This document shows, piece after piece, positions 1 to 9,600 of a stretch of 64,000 nt of DNA. The notes beneath the pieces were generated by a model that was not told where the DNA came from, made no database searches, and was given only the letters and a program-made list of their open reading frames with translations. The stretch is from positions 1 to 64,000 of the forward strand of contig CAINLR010000131.1 in assembly GCA_903850425.1 (NCBI GenBank). The letters are read 5' to 3'. The position numbers were made by a program, and so were the translations under genes. Source of the DNA: an uncultured Verrucomicrobia subdivision 3 bacterium (lineage in GTDB: Bacteria; Verrucomicrobiota; Verrucomicrobiia; Limisphaerales; UBA11358). Position 1 is the stretch's first letter; the number at the start of each line of letters is the position of its first letter.

Positions 1-125
1 CGGACTATCTGGCCGAACGCAACCTGAACCCCAAACGGTATGTCTGGCGTGCCGCAGGCGCTGACATCCTGGCCAAGCTCCAGCGCGCCCGCCAAAAACT
101 CACACAGTTAAAATCACGGTCTTGA
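1..125 (+). CDS. IS630-family transposase, C-terminal fragment (runs off window)
   Basis: The first full codon is at position 3 and the frame ends with TGA at 123-125, giving 40 visible residues. They contain NLNPKRYVW followed by a short charged helix. This resembles the C-terminal end of IS630/Tc1-mariner-type DDE transposases, where an NPKPFVW-like motif precedes the last helix. The catalytic domain lies outside the window, so I cannot tell whether the element is intact. No terminal inverted repeat could be placed with confidence in the following bases. Confidence 0.6.
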   Translation, partial: DYLAERNLNPKRYVWRAAGADILAKLQRARQKLTQLKSRS

Positions 126-190
126 AGGACACTACACTAGTTCCATTCCTCTAATTGTAATGAGCGTTCAAGTTGAGTCTATCATCAGCG

Positions 191-318
191 CCGGGCTTCG
201 GCCCGGTGTCGCCCAGAGCAATCAAAATCGAGCCGCTTCAGCGGCTTTGGCTCACAGATAGAAGGCGTTTAAACGGCTATCGCCTCCGGGCAACCCACCA
301 CCGGGCTGAAGCCTGGTG
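191..318. repeat. Cluster of small palindromes in the gap before the fucosidase gene
   Basis: The gap 126-372 holds no convincing gene. It carries three short hairpins: CCGGGCTTCGGCCCGG at 191-206, GAGCCGCTTCAGCGGC followed by TTTGGCTC at 230-253, and CACCGGGCTGAAGCCTGGTG at 299-318. A similar CGGGCTTCAGCCCG palindrome recurs at 63581-63594, so these look like members of a dispersed palindromic family rather than a dedicated operator. One could also terminate transcription from the transposase side. Confidence 0.5.
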
Positions 319-372
319 CTAATATGAGGGCCGGGCTAAGGCTCAACTTGAACGCGAACCAGCACGAGCTCC

Positions 373-1722
373 ATGACCAAAACCGCCACGCTACTTTTCC
401 TTTTGCTGAGTTTGTTCGTTGCCTCCGCCGCCGATACCAACGGTCAGGCCGATCTCTCCAAAAGTCTCGGGGACGCGCACCGCAGCGATACCCGCGAATA
501 TACCCGCCGCGCCGACGCCGCGATGGATCAATGGCGTGCCGACCGCTTCGGCATCATGATTCACTGGGGCGTGTATGCCATTCCCGGCGGATGGTGGAAT
601 GGCCAGGAGGTCAAATACGCCGCCGAGTGGATCAAGGTTGGCGGCCACGTTCCAGCGGCGGACTACGACGCCTTGTTGCCGCAGTTTAACCCGACCAACT
701 ACCATCCGCAGGCGTGGGCGAAATTGTTCAAGGCTGCCGGCGCGAAATATGTGGTCATCACCACCAAGCATCACGATGGCTTTTGTCTGTGGGACTCCAA
801 GTTCACGGACTATGACATCGGCGGCACGCCGTGGAAAAAGGACTTGCTCAGGCCGCTGGCGGAAGCCTTGCGCGCCGAGGGCATAGACGTGGGCTTCTAC
901 TATTCAATCATAGACTGGCATCACCCCGACTTTCGCGCGGTGTTGAAGACTGCGGCAGACGAGGCGGCCTATGCGCGCTATATCCAATTCATGAAAGACC
1001 AGATCAAGGAACTGCTCACGGAGTATGGTCCGATCATGACGTTATGGTTCGATGGTCGCTGGGATCCGGCTTACAAGACGAATCCGCAAATCGGCAAAGA
1101 CCTTGAAGCCTACTGTCGCAGTCTCTCGCCCGGACTCGTCCTCGGGGACCGGGTCCGCGCCTATGATTCCGTGGCCGACTATGACTCTGGCTTTGAGCGT
1201 CGCCTTCCCAAGCGTAAACCGGAAACTGACTGGGAAGCCTGCATGACCATGACGGAAAACTCCTGGGGCTACCATGCAAGTTGGACGGGTGCGGGCTGGA
1301 AAACGCCACGCTATCTGTGCGAACTGCTCACGCGCTGCTCGGCGATGAGTGGCAATTTCCTTGTCAACATTGGCCCGCGCGCCGATGGCACCATCCGCCC
1401 GGAGGAAACCCAGCGCCTCGAACACATGGGCCGCTGGCTGGCGGTGAATGGTGAAGCCATCTACGGCACCGAAGCCGGCCCCGCTTTGGAACTACCTGAT
1501 GGTATCTATGCCACCCGCAGAGGTAATCGCGTCTTCATCCACGTCTATCGCTGGCCCGACACGGACAAGCTCAAGCTCAAAGGATTGAATATCACCTCGG
1601 CCACCCTGCTGACAGGCCACGGTCCGCAGCCCGTCGTGGTGGAAAATGGCGATACAATATCAGGCCTGGCGCAGAGCCCGCCGGACGACATCGCCACCAT
1701 CTTCGCGCTCAAGGTGAAATGA
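373..1722 (+). CDS. Secreted alpha-L-fucosidase, GH29
   Basis: 449 residues, normal for GH29. The N-terminus (MTKTATLLFLLLSLFVASA) is a signal peptide, so the enzyme is exported. Family signatures seen in order are IHWGVYAIPGGWW, VVITTKHHDGFCLW, GFYYSIIDWHHPDF, and LWFDGRWD with the likely catalytic nucleophile Asp at residue 227, then ENSWGY. GH29 enzymes retain configuration and release terminal alpha-L-fucose from plant, algal or host glycans. The acid/base residue is poorly conserved in this family and I did not assign it. The gene stands alone, with a convergent radical SAM gene 15 bp downstream. Its function fits the carbohydrate-degrading character of the rest of the window. Confidence 0.93.
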   Translation: MTKTATLLFLLLSLFVASAADTNGQADLSKSLGDAHRSDTREYTRRADAAMDQWRADRFGIMIHWGVYAIPGGWWNGQEVKYAAEWIKVGGHVPAADYDALLPQFNPTNYHPQAWAKLFKAAGAKYVVITTKHHDGFCLWDSKFTDYDIGGTPWKKDLLRPLAEALRAEGIDVGFYYSIIDWHHPDFRAVLKTAADEAAYARYIQFMKDQIKELLTEYGPIMTLWFDGRWDPAYKTNPQIGKDLEAYCRSLSPGLVLGDRVRAYDSVADYDSGFERRLPKRKPETDWEACMTMTENSWGYHASWTGAGWKTPRYLCELLTRCSAMSGNFLVNIGPRADGTIRPEETQRLEHMGRWLAVNGEAIYGTEAGPALELPDGIYATRRGNRVFIHVYRWPDTDKLKLKGLNITSATLLTGHGPQPVVVENGDTISGLAQSPPDDIATIFALKVK

Positions 1723-1737
1723 GGCAACCCACCGCGA

Positions 1738-2931
1738 CTACACCCCGCCAATCCACTTGCGGTCTTCCCAAACGGCTTTGAGGGAGGTCAGGTTGCGCGG
1801 ATCAAAAATATTTTTGGCGGCGGCGGCAACGTTGCCTTTCTTCAAATGGTGGTAGGCGTCGCTCGCGCTGATGGCGACGAATTGCAGGACGCTTGGGTCG
1901 CGATAGCAATCAATCATGCAGCGCGTGCAGCCGTCGCGGATGAGTTTGGAATCGTCCCAGTCCCGGACCTTGCACATCGGCGTTTCCCAGAAATGGCAGC
2001 GATACAAATCCAGATTCCAGTCGAGGTAAAAATACTTGTGGCCGCCCAGACAGCCGAACTTTTCTTTTTCCCCGCGCAGATGCCGCTGCATTTCCTCGAG
2101 CGATGCCATCGGGTTCACCACTGGATAGCCGCTGTTCTTTTTCAACTGCTTGATGTTCTCAAACAGGGCGATGAGTTCCTGGTTATTGAACTTCACCAGG
2201 CCGCTGTCGCTGAAACTCAGATAGCTGCTCGCCAGCGCGGTCAGCGGATAACTGAACGTGCAGCTCTTGAATGCGAGCGATTCGAGAAAGGCCGGGAGCT
2301 TCGCGTAATCTTCAATCAGCCGGCTCGCCGTGATGCTCGCGGTGGTCTGGATGCCGACGGAATGAAAAAACTGATTGGCCTTTTTGATCTTCTGGCAGAC
2401 GTCCGGCAGGCCGCGATTTTTCTCGTGCGCCGTGAGGTCGTGCGCGTCAATGGACATGATGACGCTCGTCAGGCCGTCGCTGGCGAGGGCGCGCAGGTTC
2501 TCCTCGTTCCACAAAGCGCCATTCGTGCAGATCATCGGGTGGAGGCCGCGCTCGGCCGCGTAGCGCGTCATGGCGCGCAGATCGCGATGCACCATCGGCT
2601 CGCCCCCGACGAAGAGCAGGTAGCCGATGTGATTTTTGACGGCGATATCAATGACCTCACGCGCTTCCGCCAAGGTGACACTGCGCCGCGCTTTTGGATC
2701 AAACTGCGAGCGCGCAAAACCGCAGAAGCCGCAGTCGGCATTGCAGATGTTGGTGATGGCGAATTGCAGATAGCCCGGCCCGCCGTGCTGGAGAACTTCC
2801 TGGAACAGGGTGAACGCGGTTTTTTTCGGGCGGACGACCGGCGCAGAAAAATCCGCCGCCGCCGCCGTAGTGCGCTCGGCGGGGTTCGGGCGGGTTGTCG
2901 TTGTGGGCTGGCTGGCCACCGGTAGCCGCAT
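1738..2931 (-). CDS. Radical SAM protein with C-terminal cysteine cluster
   Basis: The [4Fe-4S]-SAM motif is CNADCGFC, inside AITNICNADCGFCGFARS, followed by LLFVGGEPMVHRDL (the SAM-binding GGE motif) and MICTNGALW. The C-terminal third has further cysteines (FGCLGGHKYFYLDWN, YRCHFWE, CTRCMIDC), suggesting a SPASM/twitch-like auxiliary cluster. The closest general resemblance is to radical SAM proteins of the HpnH/MoaA-like fold, but the substrate is not evident. I start at 2931 (MRLPVASQP); an in-frame ATG at 3102 would overlap the divergent TonB-like gene and adds only low-complexity sequence. About 157 bp separate the two divergent starts and must hold both promoters. Confidence 0.83.
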   Translation of the reverse strand: MRLPVASQPTTTTRPNPAERTTAAAADFSAPVVRPKKTAFTLFQEVLQHGGPGYLQFAITNICNADCGFCGFARSQFDPKARRSVTLAEAREVIDIAVKNHIGYLLFVGGEPMVHRDLRAMTRYAAERGLHPMICTNGALWNEENLRALASDGLTSVIMSIDAHDLTAHEKNRGLPDVCQKIKKANQFFHSVGIQTTASITASRLIEDYAKLPAFLESLAFKSCTFSYPLTALASSYLSFSDSGLVKFNNQELIALFENIKQLKKNSGYPVVNPMASLEEMQRHLRGEKEKFGCLGGHKYFYLDWNLDLYRCHFWETPMCKVRDWDDSKLIRDGCTRCMIDCYRDPSVLQFVAISASDAYHHLKKGNVAAAAKNIFDPRNLTSLKAVWEDRKWIGGV

Positions 2932-3088
2932 TGTGTCGGCAAGAAATCTGGCCGGCAAACCTTCTTTGCGCGGCGGCTCCTGGCCCCGCCCCTGATTGGA
3001 AAATCGTCGGTGTGCGGATGCGGCCGCCGGTCCGGCACCGGACTTTGCCAGTTGCCCCGTCCGCGCGCGTGCGGCAAACTGGACGGTC

Positions 3089-4078
3089 ATGGCCCGCGCC
3101 AAACAGGATTCCCTGCGCTACAGCCGCTTCGAAACGGAGCGGTTGACGCTGGCCCTGTTGATCTCGCTGCTGCTGCATCTCGCGGTTTGGGGCGGTTACA
3201 AAGGCGGGGAAAAACTCGGCTGGTGGGAAAAGCTGCACAAGCTGACGCTGCTGCACCAGGCGGCCCAAAAAAATCCGCCGCCGAAACCGCCGCCGGCGAT
3301 GGAGCCGGAAATTTTCGTGGAGGTGGACCATGTGGAACCCGATCCGCCGAAGCAGACGAAGTTTTATTCCAACAAGAATTCCATCGCCGCCAATCCGGTC
3401 GCCGGGCGCGATGAAAAGCAGCCGAAGATTGACGGCACGCAGAAGCTCGTGCCAAAAACCACCGAGGCGCCGCGACTGGTCAAGTTGCAACCGACGCCAC
3501 CACCGCAGCAACCGGCACCGGAAACGCCGCCGGAAAAACCGGCTCCGGTTAAACCCGCGCCGCCGGCTTCGCCCTTTAACATGGGTGACTTGCAACTCGC
3601 CAAAGTCACTGATCCCAAGGTGGCCAATCCGCCGCCAGCGCAGCCGCCAAAGGAACGTCCGCGCACGCTCAAGGCCGCCCAAGCCCAGCAGCCGCAGCCG
3701 TTGCCGGGTCAGAAGTTGGAACAGAAAGGCGGCGTGCGGCGGGAGCGCGTGTGGACCTCGCTGGATGTCAAAGCCACGGCGTTCGGCGAATACGATCGCG
3801 CCATTGTCGAGGCGGTCACGCAGCGCTGGTATGATTTGCTCGACAGCCGCAAGTTCGCGCAGGACCGCACGGGCAAGGTCATTTTGCATTTTAAGTTGAA
3901 ATTCGACGGCACGATCACCGAAATGCGGACGCTCGAATATACCGTCGGCGAAACGCTCAACTACGTCTGCCAGGAGGCGGTCGCAGAGGCCGCGCCCTTT
4001 GCCGCCTGGCCGGCGGACATGCGCCGGATGATTGCGGATAATTATCGGGAAATTTCGTTTGTATTTTATTATTATTGA
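3089..4078 (+). CDS. TonB/TolA-like energy-transducing protein
   Basis: 329 residues with TonB architecture: a short cytoplasmic N-terminus, one membrane helix (LTLALLISLLLHLAVWGGY, about residues 17-35), a long Pro/Ala/Lys-rich periplasmic linker (about 55-215, with PPPKPPP and EKPAPVKPAPP), then a C-terminal globular domain (about 235-329) including VILHFKLKFDGTITEM. The linker spans the periplasm and the C-terminal domain would contact outer-membrane receptors. ExbB- and ExbD-like genes follow directly (12 bp to the next start), supporting a proton-motive-force transducer. TolA-like function is an alternative because the C-terminal domain is divergent. The start at 3089 puts the helix at a normal depth. 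Confidence 0.78.
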   Translation: MARAKQDSLRYSRFETERLTLALLISLLLHLAVWGGYKGGEKLGWWEKLHKLTLLHQAAQKNPPPKPPPAMEPEIFVEVDHVEPDPPKQTKFYSNKNSIAANPVAGRDEKQPKIDGTQKLVPKTTEAPRLVKLQPTPPPQQPAPETPPEKPAPVKPAPPASPFNMGDLQLAKVTDPKVANPPPAQPPKERPRTLKAAQAQQPQPLPGQKLEQKGGVRRERVWTSLDVKATAFGEYDRAIVEAVTQRWYDLLDSRKFAQDRTGKVILHFKLKFDGTITEMRTLEYTVGETLNYVCQEAVAEAAPFAAWPADMRRMIADNYREISFVFYYY

Positions 4079-4090
4079 ACCGGACAAATT

Positions 4091-4681
4091 ATGGAAAACA
4101 TCATCTACCTCATGCTCGGCCTGACCTCGCTCGTCGGCCTGACCTTCATCGCCGAGCGCGCCTGGTGCCTGCGCTGGAGCAAAGTCGTGCCGCTGGCCAT
4201 CGCCAACGCCGTGGCCGACTGCCACACGCCCGAAGATGTGGCAGCGTTGCGCCAACTGTGCGAGTCCAAACCGTCGCCGCTGGGACGGCTGCTACTGACC
4301 GCTTCCAATCATCTCGCCTGGCCGAAAATTGAGAACGTCAGTTCGCTCGAAACCGCCGCGCGCCACGAGATCGTCCGGCTGGAACGCGGCCTCGTGGTCC
4401 TGGAAATCATCATTGGCATTGCGCCGCTGCTTGGTCTCGTCGGCACCATCATCGGCATGATGACGCTCTTCGGTGACATCGGGCAGACCGGCTTGAACGA
4501 CGCCGCGCGGCTGGCGCAAGGCATTTCATTGATCCTGCGCGCCACGCTGATCGGCTTGCTGATCGCCATTCCCGCGCTGGTCTTCTGGAGTTATTTCAGC
4601 AAGAAAGTCGAAGTGCTGGCGGTGGAAATGGAAGCGTTGTGCGACGAGTTTATCCGCCGCCAATACGCCGATAAGAAATGA
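4091..4681 (+). CDS. ExbB/TolQ/MotA-family proton channel protein
   Basis: 196 residues. Three membrane segments are visible: residues about 4-21 (IIYLMLGLTSLVGLTFIAE), about 98-122 containing APLLGLVGTIIGMM, the family hallmark, and about 142-168 (LILRATLIGLLIAIPALVF). The family forms the pentameric channel that couples the proton gradient to TonB or TolA. It sits between the TonB-like gene and the ExbD-like gene, the order expected for a complete module. Start at 4091, 12 bp after the previous stop. Confidence 0.88.
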   Translation: MENIIYLMLGLTSLVGLTFIAERAWCLRWSKVVPLAIANAVADCHTPEDVAALRQLCESKPSPLGRLLLTASNHLAWPKIENVSSLETAARHEIVRLERGLVVLEIIIGIAPLLGLVGTIIGMMTLFGDIGQTGLNDAARLAQGISLILRATLIGLLIAIPALVFWSYFSKKVEVLAVEMEALCDEFIRRQYADKK

Positions 4682-4682
4682 A

Positions 4683-4790
4683 GAGACATTCGACATTCAA
4701 CATTCAACGCCCAACTTTCAATGTTGCGGCGGGCATCCCTGCTTTGGGTGTTGGATGTTGGGTGTTGGATGTTGGTTGTTTTCCTATTTA
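4683..4790. repeat. Word-like inverted repeat between exbB- and exbD-like genes
   Basis: The left side repeats ACATTCAAC (GACATTCAACATTCAACG) and the right side repeats GTTGGATGTTGG-type words (about 4747-4777), which are roughly complementary, so the transcript can fold back. The middle carries TTGCGGCGGGCATCCCTGC. Because it is read in the same operon, it may attenuate or separate translation of the two genes. The style matches the repeat at 42868-42987. An open frame runs from it into the exbD-like gene, but I regard that extension as fortuitous. Confidence 0.65.
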
Positions 4791-4795
4791 TTAAT

Positions 4796-5233
4796 ATGCG
4801 CTTTCTCGTCCGCAAACGCCGCACCGCGCCCGCCGTCATCATCGTCGCGCTGATTGACGTGCTGATCGTGCTGCTGATTTTCCTGATGGTCACCACGACC
4901 TTCAAGCAGCAGCCGTTCATGAAGCTCACGCTGCCGGAAGCCACCGCCGCGCTGAATTCCGGGGCGAACGAAAACCCGCCGCTGATCGTGAACATTGCGG
5001 CGGACGGTCAGATTCGTTTCGGTCCGAAAGGCGACGCGGTGACGGCCGACCAGTTGCTCCAGCAGTTGCAGACGCGCGTGGCGGAGGCACGCCTGGTGCG
5101 GAAGGAGATCAAGCTCGCCATTCGCGCCGACAAAGGGGCGGCATGGGGGAAAGTCGTGCAAGTGATGGATATTGCCAAGAAAGCCAACATCAAAGTCATG
5201 AGCGCCTTCACCAAAGAACCGGGCAAGCCGTAG
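4796..5233 (+). CDS. ExbD/TolR-family biopolymer transport protein
   Basis: 145 residues with the typical layout: a short basic N-terminus (MRFLVRKRR), one membrane helix with the conserved protonatable Asp (ALIDVLIVLLIFLMVTT), and a periplasmic domain with LTLPEA and VNIAADGQIRFG, ending in a VMSAF strand. ExbD works with ExbB as the stator that uses proton flow to energise TonB. I start at 4796; an upstream in-frame ATG at 4721 would add 25 residues translated from a repeat, which is not typical of the family. The intergenic spacing of 114 bp is filled by that repeat. Confidence 0.87.
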   Translation: MRFLVRKRRTAPAVIIVALIDVLIVLLIFLMVTTTFKQQPFMKLTLPEATAALNSGANENPPLIVNIAADGQIRFGPKGDAVTADQLLQQLQTRVAEARLVRKEIKLAIRADKGAAWGKVVQVMDIAKKANIKVMSAFTKEPGKP

Positions 5234-5246
5234 GAAAATCCAAATC

Positions 5247-5300
5247 AAAAGCTCCAAACCTCAGCCCGTGGCGGCTTGAAGTTTGGAATTTGGAGCTTTT
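5247..5300. terminator. Bidirectional hairpin terminator between convergent genes
   Basis: Perfect 12-bp arms AAAAGCTCCAAA (5247-5258) and TTTGGAGCTTTT (5289-5300) flank a GC-rich loop, with T runs at both ends. It lies between the exbD-like stop (5233) and the asd stop (5299), so it can terminate both. The right arm overlaps the asd stop codon. The wording (GCTCCAAA / TTTGGAGC) is shared with the repeat near the GH53 gene. Confidence 0.7.
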
Positions 5301-6306
5301 ACCTCATCAGCTCTTCCGCGATCTGCACCGCATTGAGCGCCGCGCCTTTGAGCAGTTGATCGCCACTGACCCAGAAACACAGGCCGTTGTCCAACGCGCA
5401 GTCCAGCCGCAGCCGACCGACTTCGCAGTTGTATTGTTCGGAGGTGTGGAGCGGCATCGGATATTTTTTGTTCTCCGGCTCATCCACGACATCCAAGCCG
5501 GGCGCTTTGAGCAGCACGGCGCGCGCGGCGGCCAGGCTGACGGGCTTTTCAAATTCGGCGCTGACGGCGATGGAATGGGAGCGATAGACCGGCACGCGCA
5601 CGCAGGTCACGCTGGCGCGGAACGCCGGGTGATGCATGATCTTGCGGCCTTCATTTTCCATCTTCATCTCTTCCTTCGTGTAACCGCTCGGCAGGAATGA
5701 ATCCACATGCGGCAGCACGTTGAAAGCGATCTGATGTGGATACACTTCCTTCGTCACGGGCTGCTTATTGACGATCTGGCCGACCTGGCGCTCGAGTTCT
5801 TCCAACGCCTTCGCGCCGGTGCCGCTGACGGCCTGGTAGCTGGAGGCAAAAATCCGTTTCACGCCGAAGGCCTGATGCAGCGGATACAAGGCCATGAGCG
5901 TGATCGCCGTGGTGCAGTTTGGATTGGCGATGATGCCCTTGTGCTTCTTCACGTCCTCGGCATTGATCTCGGGCACGACGAGCGGGACGTTGTCGTCCTG
6001 CCGGAACACGCTGGAATTGTCCACGACCACGCAGCCGGCCTGGACGGCGATGGGCGCGAATTCCCGCGAGATGCTGCCGCCCGCGCTGAAGAGCGCGATG
6101 TCAATGCCCGCAAAAGAATCCTTCGTTAGCTCGGTGACGGTGATGTCGGTGCCGCGAAATTTCAACTTCTTGCCGACGGAACGCGCCGAGGCGAGCAGGG
6201 TGAGTTTGCCGACCGGAAAATTTCTTTTTTCCAGCGTCTTGATCATTTCGATGCCGACGGCGCCCGTCGCGCCGACCACGGCCACATGCGGATTGCGATT
6301 CATCAT
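5299..6306 (-). CDS. asd: Aspartate-semialdehyde dehydrogenase
   Basis: 335 residues, the usual length. It reduces L-aspartyl-4-phosphate to aspartate semialdehyde with NADPH, the branch step to lysine/diaminopimelate, threonine and methionine. Seen: the nucleotide-binding loop VAVVGATGAVG near the N-terminus, the SAGGSISREFAP segment, the catalytic cysteine motif IIANPNCTT, SSYQAVSGTGAKAL, and the C-terminal RVPVYRSHS with the active-site His region. Two adjacent ATGs begin the gene (MMNRN); either could be used. It is monocistronic here, convergent with exbD and followed by a hairpin. Confidence 0.95.
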   Translation of the reverse strand: MMNRNPHVAVVGATGAVGIEMIKTLEKRNFPVGKLTLLASARSVGKKLKFRGTDITVTELTKDSFAGIDIALFSAGGSISREFAPIAVQAGCVVVDNSSVFRQDDNVPLVVPEINAEDVKKHKGIIANPNCTTAITLMALYPLHQAFGVKRIFASSYQAVSGTGAKALEELERQVGQIVNKQPVTKEVYPHQIAFNVLPHVDSFLPSGYTKEEMKMENEGRKIMHHPAFRASVTCVRVPVYRSHSIAVSAEFEKPVSLAAARAVLLKAPGLDVVDEPENKKYPMPLHTSEQYNCEVGRLRLDCALDNGLCFWVSGDQLLKGAALNAVQIAEELMR

Positions 6307-6378
6307 TGAACGGGCAATTTAGCAAAAAAAACGCCAGCGTCAATCCACACGCACCGCCGACCGTGTCCGCAGTTGAAG

Positions 6379-6489
6379 TTAATCTCTTTGCGACCACCAA
6401 TAGGCGACGCAAAGTAAAGCGGCTATCACCACGCCGAGCAGGGTGCCGCGCCAATTATTATGGAGGATGATTCCCAAGATCGGATTCAT
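6379..6489 (-). CDS. Possible 36-residue membrane protein
   Basis: An ATG at 6489 opens a 36-codon frame ending at TAA (6379-6381). The product begins MNPILGIILHNNWRG and contains one hydrophobic stretch, TLLGVVIAALLCVAYWW, followed by a charged end, SQRD. That is the look of small single-pass membrane proteins common in this kind of genome. No strong ribosome-binding site is visible and no family is recognised, so it may be spurious. It lies between asd and the large RCC1-like gene on the same strand. The rest of the gap 6490-6660 shows only weak inverted repeats (CCGGCTT...AAGCCGG). Confidence 0.35.
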   Translation of the reverse strand: MNPILGIILHNNWRGTLLGVVIAALLCVAYWWSQRD

Positions 6490-6660
6490 GGTCGAATCAA
6501 TTTCATTTTGAATAACCGGCTTCGGCGGCTTTGTCGCTTACCGTGAATTCAAGCCGGAGCCGGAACTCCTAAAGCTCCAGCAATGCGGTAGCTGGTTTGG
6601 AATTTCAAATTAGCCTCACCGAATGGCAACCGCACCGAAAGCTAACTTCAGATTTCATTT

Positions 6661-9600
6661 TCAATAGACCACCACGCGGAAATACATCTGCGTGGGCGTG
6701 GCCATGATGCGATTGTCCGTGATGGTCACGTCGCCGCCGGTGCCGGCGATACCGCTTTGTAGCGGCTGCCACGTCACGAGGTTGGTGGAGGCGTCCACGC
6801 GGTAAGTCCGGAGCAGCGCGGTGCTGAACGTGATCTGATAATGGCTCGGGCTGCCCACCGGTGCCAGATTGCGCACGACGAAGACGGAGCTGGTGTTGGT
6901 TGGATTCAATCCGGCCAGATAATCCTGCCAGGTCGGGAAGCCATTTCCGTTCGCGTCGTTCGTTTCGGCCGCAGCCCAGCTATTCGGATCCGTGAAGCCA
7001 TAACTTATCAGCCACGGCACGGGCGTGCCATGCGCCAGCACGGGATAGGCGGTGATGAAGGCGTTGGTGTTCTCAAACACAAAACTCTGGTTGCCGGTGT
7101 TCGTATAAATCGTGTTGTCCAATTCGAAAACGCTGAAGGCATTGCTGGCATTCAGCACGTCGTGGAAAGCGAACGTCAGCAGCGGCCCGAAGGAGGCGAA
7201 GGGGATGCTCGTGGCCAGGAGCAGTTTATTGGAACTGGTGAGCTGGGCCCATTGTCCGCCCGCGCCATCGTTGGTTTGCGTCAGGCTCCAGCCCGCCAGT
7301 TGTTCGCCGACGTTGGTGGAATCCAAACTGAGCGTGCAGGGCCAGTTGGCCCGGTAGTGCAGACGGAGCTGGCGGATGTAACGCGGCGCATAGGTCGCCC
7401 GCAGCGTGAGGGTGGAAGGTTTCACGACGGCGTCGGAAACGAGCCGCAACGAGCCGATCTTGACGTCGCCGGCAAAGGTGGCCGGCAGAAAGGTGGAGAT
7501 AATGATGTTGGTGGTTAAGATCGTCAGATTGGTGGTAACGGCCACACCGTTGTTGGTCAGGGGAATTCCGTTTGTGTCAAGCACGGCGACATTGGTGATG
7601 CTGCTAAAAATCGGATTGGTGGGCGAGTAAGCGAGGTTGCCTTGATAACTAATCTGGAACGACGGCATGAAGGCGTTGGTGGAACGGTTAAGCGTGGCCC
7701 AGCGCAAAAAGTATTGGCCGCTGAGATCCTTGCCAATCTGCGCGAAATCATCCGCCAGTGCCGCCAGATTGGTCGCCTCGTAGTAGCGGCCCGAAGTCTG
7801 GGCGGTGATGGCCTGGAGCGTGGTCGTGTCAATCTCATCGCCGAACCCGACACAATACACCTGCACGTTCGCCTTGTTGGCGGCCGTGATGATGTTTTTG
7901 AAAGTGCTCGTGCTGGAGGTGTCATTGCCATCGGAACAGAGAATGACGACGTGCTCCTCATCGCTGTTATTGGTGCCCACTGCTTGAATCGCCGCGACCA
8001 CGGCATCCCAACTGCGTGAGCCGGCGGGAAAATCCTGGACGTAATTGGTCCAGATGCCGGCAATGGCATTGTTTAAGAGCGTCTTGTCGGTGGTCAGCGA
8101 CATGACCTGCTGCGGATCCAGATCGTCGCGATGGAATTCATAGACGCCGAATTGGGCGTCGGCGGGCTGTGCGTTGACCAACTCCTGAGCGGCGGCTATC
8201 TCAGTGTCCACGGCGTCGGAAAGGCCGTTGAAGTTTGTGTCGCCATTGGCCAGCGAGGCAATGCTCTCGCTGAAGTCCAGCACGAGATAGGCTTTGAGCA
8301 CTTTCGCGGCGACGCCTTGATTGACGCCTTGGAAGATGACCGGGTTTTCCGAAGGGCTCACCGGAACGCCATCTTCAAATGCGGTGACGGTGAAGAGTCG
8401 CGGATCAGCAACCACGGCGTGACCCACCGCCGGGTCGCTGTCATCGCGCAGCGAAAACTGGAAGTTCAGCAGATAGGGCGCGGAGTAATTGGTGATCAGG
8501 TTGGCAATGGCCAACCCGGCGACGGGGGCGTTGGTAATCGTCAGCCGCAGGCTGGCCGAGCCGGTGCCCCAGGTGTTGCTGGCGGAAATCGTCACGAAAT
8601 AAATCCCGGCATAAAGCGGGCTGCCTGAAATGATGCCGGTGGTCGGCGCGAGACTCAAACCTTGCGGCAGATTGGCCGCGCCGAATCCCGTGGGCGTTTT
8701 CGAGCCGCGGATGCGATACGTGAACGGGGTCTGCTCCTGGCCGGAAGCCGTGAGCGCGCTGGTGATGACGGGAATCGAAGAAGCGATCGTCATCACCAGG
8801 TTGGTTTGCGCCGAGGCGCAGAGATTGGCCGTGCCGAGCGTCACGTTGAAAACACCGCTCTGCAAAGGCGTTCCCTGAATGGCTCCGTTGGTCGCGTTCA
8901 CGCCCAGTCCCAGCGGCAGACCGACGGCCGTGAAGGCAATGGGATTATGCAGTGCCGTGATGGAATAGCTGAGCGGTGTGCCTTGGTTGCCCGCAATCGT
9001 CAGCAAACTGGTGATCGACGGCGGCTGGCCAATCACCGTCAAGGTGGCCACTTGACTGGTTACCGAACCGCTGAAATTGGTCACGATCAAAGTGTAATCG
9101 CCCGCATCGGCACCGGTGGCATTCGCGATCGCCAGCGAGGTGTTCGTGGCCCCCGCCACGCTGATTCCGCTCAGCTGCCATTGGTAGTTCAATACCTTGG
9201 TGCCGTCCGCGGTGGATTGAAAGGAAACCGGATCGCTGCAAACGACCGTTCGCCCCAGCGGTTGGGTCAGAAAGTAAGGCCGGTGCCACGCGGGCGGCAA
9301 TTTCACGCCGGCACTGGTGACGGTGCCGAGTGCATTGCTGATTGTCACCGAATAAGTGCCCGCTTGGGAGGTGGGCAGATTCGGGAGCCGGAGCTGCGAA
9401 TTGGTGGCGCCGACAATATTCGTGCCGTCTTGCTGCCACTGATAACTGAGCGGAGCCAAGCCCGCGACCATGACGCAAAAGCTCGCCTCGCCGGTGCTGG
9501 CATCGTATTGGCCGATGGGCGGCACCGTGATGATCGGCCAGCCCCCACCGATGACGGCCAGGTTATGGTAACTGCCGGCGGCAATCGCGACGACATTCGT

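Noticed and set aside
1846-2925. Long plus-strand open frame opposite the radical SAM gene
   Set aside because: The opposite strand carries a complete radical SAM protein with all motifs; the plus frame has no recognisable domain and results from high GC codon bias.
2699-4255. Long minus-strand frame opposite the TonB-like gene
   Set aside because: Arg/Leu-rich shadow crossing three real genes; no motif.
4721-4795. N-terminal extension of the ExbD-like protein
   Set aside because: It is a translation of the word-like repeat (VLDVGCWMLVV) and would add a second hydrophobic stretch unlike ExbD proteins.
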